In this document: in pieces, positions 23,426 to 32,271 of the stretch | How positions within the stretch are numbered: the stretch's first letter is position 1 | Layout: the number at the start of each line of letters is the position of its first letter | NCBI GenBank assembly: GCA_023374025.1 | Contig: SIJG01000028.1 | Span: 1,350,347-1,414,346 of the forward strand | Length of the DNA stretch: 64,000 nt | Direction: 5' to 3' | Source of the DNA: Heterodera schachtii | Lineage: Eukaryota > Nematoda > Chromadorea > Rhabditida > Heteroderidae | Translations under genes and position numbers: made by a program | The notes under the pieces: model-generated | Database searches by the model: none | What the model saw: the letters and a program-made list of their open reading frames with translations, nothing else | Told to the model about the DNA's origin: nothing

Positions 23426-24609
23426 TAAATAAATTTCAATTAAAAATAATTGTATAAATAATGGAAAAAAATACTATTTTAATCGGGGATTGAACGCAAA
23501 TAAAAATAATTTTAGAAATTCAAATGTCCACAATGCCCGGAATCATATGACTCACCGCGTGGACTAGGCAATCATAAAAAGATGCATAATTCAGGCAAAA
23601 AATTTATATGGTGTGTTTTAAATTATAAAATATTAATCCTTTTTGATTTATAAATTAATTTTAGCAGCGATTGCAAGTACGAGTGCAACAACGCTCGCAA
23701 TTTGAAGAGCCATTGGTTGGTGAAAAAATTAATTTAGAAAAATTGCACAAAAATCGATCAAAAGCACCAAAATTTCTTTCATTTAGCCGTACACACAGAA
23801 CGTCCCGGCGAGCGGTGCCAACCAGTGACAATGACACGCCGGTGAGAAATGTTGGTTTTTTATTCGTTTTTCATGAAAATGATTTATTAGTTGGGAGTAA
23901 AATTCCAAAAAACAATATCTTAGTTTTTGAGTATTTTTGTCTTTTTCAAAATTTATGGAATTTTGTTAAAAAAAAATTATTTGAATTTTTTTTTTGGAGT
24001 AACTCGGATACAAATTAGTGCGGCATTTCATTTGTGCCTTGGGCATTTGCGCCTATCTTAAAAGCAGTCTCAAAACTTTTTTTAATAGAAAAATAAAACA
24101 ATTGTAAATATTAAATTAATTATTTGAATAATTGGTATATTTTAAAAATTCTCTAAGCATAAAAACAAAACCAACTCCTATCACTTATATGTTATATAAA
24201 CAAATATGAAAATTATATCTACGAGACTTTTATATTGCCTATTTTAAAAAGTTATTCATATGGGCAAATTTTTTTTTTGTCTTTTTTTCAAATATGATGG
24301 CTTTTGGTAAAAAGATTATCAAAATTATTGGGTTATTCGTCTTCAGCAGGACGAAATTAAAAATTTTCTATACAAAATTTATATAAAATAAAATTGATTA
24401 CATTATTTAAAAATAAAAAATGAAATTGTTTTACAAAATTTTAATTCATTCATTGGGATATTTTTAAATAAAAAATCAAATTTGGTCTGCAAAATATTTA
24501 ATCTTAATAAATTTTTGAGATTATTTTTTTATTTCTTAATGAGAAAAAAAAACTAATATTATATAAACATTATATGTTTTTACATATAAATAACGAGCCA
24601 ATTTTTCAG

Positions 24610-24717
24610 GACAACGCAAATGCCGCATCTACCGCCAGCAGTTGTTCATCTGCCACCACGTCCACTGCCGGTATTGTCGTGGCCTCCGCCGCAGAACGGC
24701 GAAGCGATGCAAATTCG
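24610..24717 (+). CDS. unc-22: Twitchin N-terminal Ser/Thr/Ala linker exon (left arm, copy 1)
   Basis: The exon lies between an atttttcag acceptor and a gtggga donor and reads DNANAAST...SSCSSATTST...AAERRSDANS. Its partner on the minus strand at 53,914-54,000 has the same ends and is 21 bases shorter (the 'VVASA' part is missing). Twitchin of worms has a long low-complexity Ser/Ala/Thr linker between its first Ig domains, which is the basis of the assignment together with the twitchin exons downstream. A related exon follows at 26,253. Confidence 0.5.
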
Positions 24718-25493
24718 GTGGGAGATTTTTTTAATTAAAATTAAAAAATAATTATTTTATTAGATTTAAACCATTTGAAAATTTTCTTAACCTTTTTTTC
24801 AATTTCCGTGTCAAAGCAGTAAAATAATTTTTTTTTAATGTTAATTTTTAATAATATTTTTTAATTTATACAATTTTTACACTTGTTGGTTTTTTGGCCA
24901 AAAATTGCTCATCGCCAAATGCTTGACACTCCTCCTATTTATGAGAAATTTCAGAAAAAACCAAAGAGCACATTTATTTGAAAGAAAAATATTTGCTTAA
25001 AATGTGGCATGCCTTCGAAAAAAAAAAAAAATTAATTTTGGCGCATTATTTTTTTAATTCTACCGAGTTTTGGCTTTTTTTAAATTCAAAATTGTCTAGA
25101 AAAATTGTACTATTTCAAGCCTTGACCAAAAGTCGCCGGGACAAAACGTTGCCGAAAATAAATTTAAATTTTTTTAAATTTAACGAAATGTTATATTAGT
25201 TTTTTGAAAAATCAAAATTAGTGAAAACAAAATTTTCTAAAAAATTTTAAATAAAAAATGACTTTTATCAAGATTGAAATAAATAAGCTACTTATGAATT
25301 AATTTAAAATTAAAAAAATTTTGCAGAATTTAAATGTGAATATTTTTTTACATTATTTTTTATATAAAATAATTATGTGTTTTAATTAACTTCAAAATTC
25401 AAGAGAAATCTTTTTAATTATTAAATTTATATTTTCATTAATAAATATATTGTAGAATTTATAAATTATTGTTTTATTGCTTTGTGCAATAAA

Positions 25494-25815
25494 ATTGAAG
25501 TCAACCCGGGCTTGAGTCAGATAAATGCATTTTTTCTAATTGAAATTTGAAGAACAAAATTTTTCAAAAAAAAATAAAATATAATTTTGGTCAAAATATT
25601 ACTAATTTAATAAATCCGAAAATTAAGGCACTTCGGCGCGTCAATGATGAACATGAAACCGAATCATCAGACGCTGATGAAGACGAATATGTGGTCGAAA
25701 GCGATGACGACATCCCGGCGGTTGAGGTGGAAATAAATTTGAAAGGGAGGGAGGGGGTCAAACGAAAACTTTGCAAGAGAGGGGGTGGCTCTTTTTTTCG
25801 TGCTTTTTTCATGGA
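25494..25815 (+). repeat. Direct duplication, copy 1 (copy 2 at 31,468-31,797)
   Basis: About 320 bp, from ttgaagtcaacccgggctt to cgtgcttttttcatgg, is repeated in the same orientation 6 kb downstream with only scattered differences. Both copies contain an acidic exon. No copy was found in the right arm, so it arose, or was lost, after the inversion. Confidence 0.85.
25628..25726 (+). CDS. unc-22: Acidic linker exon, twitchin-like (copy 1)
   Basis: Open from an attaag acceptor to a gtggaa donor: ALRRVNDEHETESS, then DADEDEYVVESDDD and IPAVE. It is strongly acidic and GC-richer than its flanks. Copy 2 at 31,605-31,703 has D-V-D in place of D-A-D, and a conservative ACC/ACG change, which suggests the frame was under constraint or that the copies are young. 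Assignment to the twitchin N-terminal linker is by position among twitchin exons. Confidence 0.5.
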
Positions 25816-26252
25816 AAAATCCCCGACATTTTTTCATACCATTTATAACCAAAATTTTTCACCAAAATTAGTATTTGGGTCAATTTTTTTTAATTTCTGG
25901 ACTCCCTTGGTGCCTAAAATTTTTGGGCTTTCAATATATCGACAAATATGAAAATTATATATTTAAAAATAAAATTTGTTTTGAATTTTTTTTTTATTTT
26001 ATAATTTATTAAATAACATTTAATTAATGAACTTTTATTGATTTAATATTAATAAAACATGCATAATTATCATTAATTAACAAATTTATGATAACAAATA
26101 TTATTATTTTTTATCCGTTTTTGGGTATTTATAAAATCTAAAGCTTTTTTGGGCTTACTTTTTTATTACAAAAACCCAGAAATTGAAACTTCTGCTCTTT
26201 GTTGTAATAATGAGTTAATATTTTCCAATTTTTTAACAAGCCAATTTTTCAG

Positions 26253-26378
26253 GCCAACGCAGGCGCTTTCCCAGGCACGAGCACTTTAACTGCCACCGCA
26301 CGCACCACCAGAATTTACACCGCCGCCGCCCCCGTCGCTGAGCTGTGTGGCAAAGAACGGCGAAGCAATAAAAATTCG
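26253..26378 (+). CDS. unc-22: Twitchin linker exon (left arm, related to 24,610)
   Basis: After an atttttcag acceptor the frame reads ANAGAFPGTSTLTATARTTR and ends ERRSNKNS before gtgaga. Start and end resemble the exon at 24,610-24,717 (DNANAAS...ERRSDANS), so it is a diverged tandem copy. No right-arm partner was seen for this copy. Confidence 0.45.
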
Positions 26379-26590
26379 GTGAGAAATATTTTAATTTAAA
26401 AAATAATAATTAAATCATTGTTAATTGTATAATTTTTTTTGAATATTTTCTAAAATATTTTTTTGATAGATATTGTTTTTTTACTATTCATTAACCAATT
26501 CTTGAAGCATAAATCTTTCACTTTTTTAATTGTTTTTTTTTTCAATTTTTGGATACCCCTTTTTATTTCTATTATTTCTATTTTTTAAAG

Positions 26591-26761
26591 GACCTGGGCA
26601 CATCCGGCACATCGGCACGGATTGTCGAAACCCCGGGCGAATTGGCCATCCTCAAATGCGTCGTGGAGGGCAACCCGGCACCGAAATTTGCGTGGAAAAA
26701 GGGCGGCCGAGAAGTACCATTGACCGACGACCGAGTGCGGTGCCAAACGGACGGTGACACG
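26591..26761 (+). CDS. unc-22: Twitchin Ig-domain exon (first half of an I-set domain)
   Basis: Between tttttaaag and gtaagt the frame reads DLGTSGTSARIVETPGELA, then ILKCVVEGNPAPKFAWKKGG and a basic stretch to RCQTDGDT. The Cys in 'LKC' and the Trp in 'FAWKKGG' are the conserved core residues of an I-set Ig domain. It matches the Ig that follows the SSIDMRRESV-type linker in worm twitchin. The second half of the domain, with its second Cys, is not found downstream: the next exon is from a different part of the protein. Confidence 0.75.
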
Positions 26762-27061
26762 GTAAGTGACAAATTTTTTATATAAAATTTTTAAAAACAC
26801 AGAATTTAAAAAACTACTGTTTTTGTAATTTTTTCTTTTTTGAAAAAAAGTCTGCATAAAATTTTGAAAAAATCACTAAAAATTTTGTTTTTAATTTGTT
26901 AAATTTTACTTTTCATACTGTAACTCTCAAATGGAGGACAAGAAAACTTTTTGTAGTTATAATCTTGGAAGGGATTTTTACGGCACTCATAGTTTTGAAT
27001 TCATTAAAATTTTATATTTTTTCATACCGTAACCCTCAAATAGAGGACAAGAAAAGTCAAG

Positions 27062-27264
27062 GCGCCATTCAATGTGCCAGGGCCGCCCGGCCCACCGAAG
27101 CCACTGACACACCGCTTACAACTCAATCACGCTCCAATGGGCACGCCCGTTGCGGGACGGAGGTACGCCGATCACTGGATATGAGTTGGAGAAACGCGAG
27201 CTATGGCACCAACGCGCAGTGGGAGAAGGCCGCATTTGGCAGTGTGCCGGACACACAATTCAAG
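27062..27264 (+). pseudogene. unc-22: Twitchin FnIII exon with multiple frameshifts
   Basis: The FnIII signature is spread over three frames: APFNVPGPPGPPK, then EATD, then LQWARPLRDGGTPITGYELE, then GTNAQWEKAAFGSVPDTQF. Together these fit an FnIII domain of the twitchin C-terminal third, with the W of the B strand and the GGTPITGY turn. At least three frame changes in 200 bases mean it cannot be translated as written. In the right arm only the last ~37 bases survive (51,874-51,910). This could be decay or an error-rich consensus. Confidence 0.75.
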
Positions 27265-27576
27265 GTGGGGGAAACAGGAGCCGTTCGTCCCCCTCCCCCT
27301 CGTTTCATTCCTCCCACCCTGCCGTAAAATTTTTTTCAAATTTACAATTAGAAATTTCAACAAATTTTTTAGAAAAATTTTCTGAGATTTTTCAGCAATT
27401 ATTTGCAAATTGAAAAAATCGCTTAAAAAAATTTTTTTTTTGATATTTTCTTGTAAAAAATTATTTTAGATTTAAAGACATTTTCCGGGGGTAAACAATA
27501 CGGGAGAGAGAACATAGTCGAACCGGGAAAAGTTGAAATTTGTCTAAAAAAACACTAAAAATTGGCATCAATGAAG

Positions 27577-27808
27577 GTGACTGGCGTCAAACAGTATCAC
27601 TTCTACGAGTTCCGCGTGGCCGCAGTAAACGCGGTGGGCCAAGGCGAGTGGAGCGACAACTCTGTGCCAATTGCTGCCACACGATCCTCCTGCAAGCCGT
27701 TGATTACCATGGGAATGTTGGCACGCGAGAACGACTTGGGCTCGGATTCTGTGGACTTGCGCCTGGAGGTGGTCGATCGCCCTGCACCGCCCGAAGGGTC
27801 ATTGAAGG
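27577..27808 (+). CDS. unc-22: Twitchin exon: FnIII end fused to Ig with internal deletion
   Basis: The frame reads VTGVKQYHFYEFRVAAVNA (FnIII F/G strands), then SVPIAATRSSCKPLITMGML, then directly SDSVDLRLEVVDRPAPPEG. In worm twitchin the first two parts are followed by a full Ig domain of about 90 residues before the 'DS..LRL.VVD.PA.P' end. Here about 70 residues are missing, yet the frame is kept. The right arm lacks this exon altogether, with flanking intron joined across the gap at about 51,600. Confidence 0.75.
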
Positions 27809-28036
27809 TGATCAGAAATTGATGAGAGTGACATATTTGTAAAACAATTAGGAGTGGATTTTTTGAATTTTTTTTAAAAAATCAATTTTTAACGGAGTAT
27901 TTCGTTTTTACTGTATTTTATTTTTACAAAATTTAAAAAATAGTTAAAAGCATTTTTGTAAATAGTTTATTTATGAAATAAATTATACAAAAATTGATAT
28001 TTAAAATAAAAATTTTAATTTACTCGCTTAAAACAG

Positions 28037-29298
28037 GTGTTGCCTGAGCTGGTTGTGTCCAAGTACCAAGTGCCAAGCCAGCCGGACAAGCCCGTGGTGC
28101 GCGACTTTGGCCGAACATGGGCCGAATTGGAGTGGGAGTTGCCGGCATCCAACGGCGGGGCAAAAATTCGTGGCTACGAACTACAGCACAAGGAGAAACA
28201 TTCGGAATGGGTGAGTTTATGGAGTATATGGTGTGTATTGTAATTATTGTTGAATTTTTTTTCTTGAAGTGAGCAGCTCGTTTCTCGTTTCCCCACCCCG
28301 AAATTAAAAAAAAAATTAGAAAAAAACGAAAAATTTTATAAAAAATTTAAAGAAACTTTTCATAGCCTTTTAATCAATCAATACATATGAAAATTCGATT
28401 AGAAAATTCTAGTTATTATTGGATATTGATTGTATCACTGCTGATCATTAGGATTATGCGTTGAATATCCTAAAAAAATTTTTCCCGTTTTTGTGAAAAT
28501 TCATTTTTTTTAGATTACATGCAAAAAGTCCGGGACATGGGCAACAAATTTCAAAGTGAAAAATCTGATCGACCGGGGCGAGTACCAGTTCCGCGTTGCG
28601 GCAAGGAATGAGGCGGGTTTGAGCAAACCGTCGCTTCCATCCGACCGAATCAAATTGCCTGGTCCGCCGGGAATGCCAATTCAAGTCGAGACGCAATCCA
28701 TTGGTAGAGACGGAACGCCAAAATAATATTTTTAATTTTTTACAAAAACGCAGGTCCCAATTGTGTGACGCTCACTTGGCAACCGCCAGCTGAGGACGGC
28801 GGCTCCAAACTGGAGGGATACCTTGTGCAGAAGCGAGAATGGGATCACGAACAATGGGAGAAGGCAACACCGGATATGGTACGGTATTTCCATATACAGT
28901 AGTCACAAAGAATATTTTAATGAGTGCCAATAAAAAGATTTTTTGTTTTAATTACAATTTCGTTAAAATTTCAGTGTCCATTGACCGAGTGTTTGGTGTC
29001 CGGGTTGCGCGAGTTCCAAGCCTACGGTAATTGTTTTGAAACGTGTACCACTTTCTTCCGCGTCGTTCCCCCCCCCCCCCCCCCCCCGAAAAATTTTTTT
29101 GCGATTTTTCTAAAATTTTTAAATCATTATTTTTTTTAATAATAAATTTGCTAGTAGGGTAAAATTTTTCAAAAATTTTCTTTTTCAAGTATTCCGTGTC
29201 ATTGCGGTCAACTTGCACGGATGCAGTACACCGTCGTTGCACACGTTGCCCATCAACATCGTGGAGACGGCTGGCGCTTGCCCGACCATCGTGATAAA
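28037..29298 (+). CDS. unc-22: Twitchin FnIII-FnIII block, five exons (left arm)
   Basis: Exons are 28,037-28,210, 28,514-28,703, 28,754-28,878, 28,975-29,026 and 29,190-29,298. Domain 1 has RTWAELEWELPASNGGAKI, GYELQHKE and GEYQFRVAARNEAGLSKPS. Domain 2 has NCVTLTWQPPAEDGGSKLEG and FRVIAVNLHGCSTPS, followed by PTIVIK, the start of an Ig. Each has the Trp of strand B, the D/NGG turn and the Y/F-x-F-R-V strand typical of FnIII. The best family match is the FnIII pair shortly before the twitchin kinase. Twitchin acts in the sarcomere A-band. The FnIII domain normally preceding 'SKYQVPSQPDKP' is absent. The right arm carries the same block at 50,108-51,355, with Val to Met and Arg to Cys changes. 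Confidence 0.85.
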
Positions 29299-29439
29299 GT
29301 CAGCAGAGAAATTTCAAAAAAAAAAAAAAATTAGTGCCTTTTTCTCCTTTTTTTGATGGTCACACAAATATTAAAGACATTGCAAAAAAAAAATTATTGA
29401 CAATTCAATTTTTTCTTCGATTAAATAAAAATAGTGGAA

Positions 29440-29556
29440 ATTGCGTCAGTGAATAAGGGCAATTTCGACCTTTTGTAATACAATACTTAATGCTACAGTA
29501 GTAACTTTATTATAAAATACTGTATTACGGGCACCTTTTCCACTGACGCATATGCC
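29440..29556. mobile_element. Small MITE, TIR tgcgtcagtg (left arm, intron)
   Basis: Ends TGCGTCAGTG (about 29,443) and CACTGACGCA (about 29,541) are inverted. Inside is a nested inverted pair, gtaatacaatact and aatactgtattac. Relatives lie at 34,187-34,410, 49,838-49,955 and 52,861-53,103, in matching introns of both arms, so the insertions predate the inverted duplication. Confidence 0.75.
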
Positions 29557-29621
29557 AAGAGCCAAATAATACTACTATTTTTTTAATTAATTTTCATTTA
29601 AATATGGCACAAAATTTTCAG

Positions 29622-29761
29622 CAAAGAACTGTCTGTGCAGGGGCCAAGTGTTGTGCCGTTGAAATCGCAGCGTGCCAACGAAAAGGAAAAGGACGCCACG
29701 CAAATCCGAACTCCTAAAACGGCACAACCTTCGTCTGCGCATGGCATCGGACCATCCTTGG
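29622..29761 (+). CDS. unc-22: Twitchin N-terminal Ig start, rearranged (left arm)
   Basis: The frame gives KELSVQGPSVVPLKSQRANE and then diverges to an unrelated polar tail, ending GIGPSLG before gtaaga. The VVPLKSQR part matches the twitchin Ig that in the right arm (48,244-48,438) continues normally as NATFECYVND. So this exon carries the start of an N-terminal Ig joined to other sequence, and it sits directly after C-terminal FnIII exons. The right arm partner is 49,629-49,768. Confidence 0.6.
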
Positions 29762-30196
29762 GTAAGAAATAAGTTTGGGTGGAAAATCTTAGATAAAAGG
29801 CTTCTTTACCAGTTCGGCATTTAGTTCAAAAACGATTATCCGCTTGTCTTTTTCAATTTTAATTTAAACCGTTTGTTTTTTATAATCTTTAATTAGTTCA
29901 AAAAACAGTTAAACATTTCCATTTATTGATAATTTAATTTTAAAATTTATTTTTAATTTAATTATATTATTTTTCACTAAAAAAGGAAAATTAAAATTTA
30001 CTTTTTTATCAAATTAATAATTACATATTTTGTATATATTTATAATATTAAATTTATATAAATCTTTTAATTTTTTAAAAATAATTATTTCAAACTAAAG
30101 AAAATAAATTATTGTTTTTTTTTTAAATTAAATAATTATATTTTCACATAATTTTATATAGAATATGTTTTATTAAAATAATGCATTTTGTTTCAG

Positions 30197-30375
30197 ACTC
30201 ATCAGACCAACCATTGTCCTCCACCGCCCGTCGTTGCCAGCCGCGCAGAAGTGCCAGAAAGGATGCCACTGACATTCAGTGGTTGGTTTAACAAACAAAA
30301 AAATAAACAATAAATTTAATTCATTTATTTTTTTGTTGTAGCGAGAATTTGACACCGCCACGCCCCAAAAACACG
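30197..30375 (+). CDS. unc-22: Two short polar linker exons (left arm)
   Basis: Exon 30,197-30,281 reads SSDQPLSSTARRCQPRRSAR then KDATDIQW; exon 30,341-30,375 reads ENLTPPRPKNT. Both have good tttcag/ttgtag acceptors, and matching exons occur on the minus strand at 49,094-49,178 and 49,000-49,033. Basic, Ser/Pro-rich composition fits the twitchin N-terminal linker; the assignment rests on neighbours. Confidence 0.45.
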
Positions 30376-30692
30376 GTGAGCAAATTCGGATTTTTTAGAA
30401 TTATTTATTGGGAATTTTGAGAAATTGAAATTTTTTAATTTTTAATATGAATCAAAAAACAAATTTTAAAAAATGATGCATATTTTTGAATATTTTATAA
30501 ATTTTTTATCAAATATTTTTTTTTTTTTTTTCTCAAGAATTCCGCTTCTGCTGATCATGTTCCAGACAAAGCATCCACATTCAAAAATTTTTTTAAATTG
30601 ATCATTTTTTTCTTTGTAAAAATTTTTGGTTTAAATTGTCCCCTTATTCAAAACGATTTTAAATATTTAATGTATTAAAAAATCATGAACAG

Positions 30693-30851
30693 GAGCGAAC
30701 TACGTCCGGTAGCGGAAGGCGACGCGTTGGCAGCACCGCGGCGGCCCGGCAGGCACAGGCGGCAGCAGCGGCTTGCGCTGCGGGCGAAGAAGCACCGAAC
30801 GAGGAGGGGCGACAGGACGTGGCAGTGGTGACAAAAAAGATGGCAATTTTG
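30693..30851 (+). CDS. unc-22: Ala/Gly-rich twitchin linker exon (left arm)
   Basis: It follows a catgaacag acceptor and reads ERTTSGSGRRRVGSTAAARQ, AQAAAAACAAGEEAPN and a basic end VVTKKMAIL before gtaaat. The right-arm partner 48,494-48,667 carries extra codons (DEVDKNEEK) and substitutions but stays open, so the two are among the most diverged exon pairs. Low-complexity linkers of this type separate the first Ig domains of twitchin. Confidence 0.5.
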
Positions 30852-31467
30852 GTAAATAAAAAAATTTCTAATTTATTGGATATATTTTTCGGGGTAAACA
30901 CAATTGCGAACTTTTCGTCAAAATATAATATTTTTTTTTCCTTGTTTATTCACATTTTCAAAATCTTTTACTTTTTTAATTTCTTTTTTTGAATTTTTTT
31001 TATTTATTTTTCCTTAATGCATCAAGGAATTTTTGTTTTATTTATTTTATTTTTTATACTATTTAAAATAAAAAAAATCATTCATTTTAAACCGATTTAA
31101 AGCATACATGCGAATGCGTCGGGCGTAAATATTTGTGTTTTTTTTTTGGCATGATGATCAATTAATAAATTTCCAATAATTCTAATCAGGATTTTTATTG
31201 AATTGTGAAAAATTTCGCAGAATTCGAATGCCAATATTTATTTTATGTTATTTATAAATAAAATAATTATGTTTTTAATGCTTTAATTAATTTCAAAAAG
31301 AAAAATCTTTTTTATTATTAATTAATATTTTTAATTAATAATATATTGCAGAATTAAATTGCAAATATTTTTTATTTATATTTTTTAAATAAAGAGTTTT
31401 TTAATATATTTGTCATAAATTGAATAAAAAACATTATAATTTAATTGTTTATTGATTTGTGCAAAAA

Positions 31468-31797
31468 AAAAATTGAAGTTAACCCGGGCTTGAGTCAGAT
31501 AAATGCATTTTTTCTAATTGAAATTTGAAGAACAAAATTTTTCAAAAAAAATAAAATATAATTTTGGTCAAAATATTACTAATTTAATAAATCCGAAAAT
31601 TAAGGCACTTCGGCGCGTCAATGATGAACATGAAACGGAATCATCAGATGTTGATGAAGACGAATATGTGGTCGAAAGCGATGACGACATTCCGGCGGTT
31701 GAGGTGGGAATAAATTTGAAAGGGAGGGAGGGGGGTCAAAACGAAAACTTTGCAAGAGAGGGGGTGGCTCTTTTTTTCGTGCTTTTTTCATGGAAAA
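31468..31797 (+). repeat. Direct duplication, copy 2
   Basis: Same ~320 bp unit as 25,494-25,815, including the acidic exon at 31,605-31,703. Here gtgggaataaat follows the exon rather than gtggaaataaat. Confidence 0.85.
31605..31703 (+). CDS. unc-22: Acidic linker exon, twitchin-like (copy 2)
   Basis: Reads ALRRVNDEHETESSDVDED then EYVVESDDDIPAVE, open between attaag and gtggga. It is the better placed copy: the next exon downstream (31,955) is the HRSSVDMRRES linker that in worm twitchin also follows an acidic/basic linker. Confidence 0.5.
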
Positions 31798-31954
31798 ACT
31801 ATTTATGACTTATTCCTGTCTATTTTCTATATTTTTGTGCCTAATAACCCAATCTATATTCATGATAATTTTCATGAGTCAAGACTCTCGAGCATCACAC
31901 AAAAACATTCATGAGTCTCGACAAAAGAATAGAGAGTTGAGACGAATTTTTCAG

Positions 31955-32037
31955 CATCGCAGCAGTGTGGACATGCGTCGTGAATCATTGGCTGAAATCC
32001 TGGACCTGGGCACATCCGGCACACCGGCACGGATTGG
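31955..32037 (+). CDS. unc-22: Twitchin linker exon HRSSVDMRRESLAEIL
   Basis: After tttttcag the frame reads HRSSVDMRRESLAEILDLG then TSGTPARIG. This is a close match to the RRSSIDMRRESVQEIL linker of worm twitchin that precedes an N-terminal Ig domain. Its last part, DLGTSGTPARI, is repeated at the start of the exon at 26,591 (DLGTSGTSARI) and of the right-arm exon at 48,438 (DLSTSGTPAR), showing that one original exon boundary has been copied to three places. Confidence 0.75.
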
Positions 32038-32065
32038 GTGAGCCAAAATACAGCTTTCAGCAGAA

Positions 32066-32220
32066 AATCTGGCACCGAATTTTGGAACAGTGCCAAAAAA
32101 ATCGGTGCCAAATTTAGCATCACTAATTTTCTTTTAAATTTGACTAAAATTTTTCAATTTACAAAAATTTGGCACCGAATTTTGGAATGGTGCCAAAAAA
32201 AATCGGTGCTAAATTTGTAT
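32066..32220. repeat. Tandem pair of ~110 bp intronic repeats with inverted core
   Basis: ctggcaccgaattttggaa and then a tcggtgccaaattt occur twice, about 105 bp apart. Each unit contains an inverted pair ggcaccga/tcggtgcc. A reverse-complement relative lies at about 53,255-53,315 in the right arm. Confidence 0.65.
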
Positions 32221-32271
32221 TTCACAAATTTTCTTTTAAATTTACTGAAATTTCAAAAAAAAAAATTCCAG

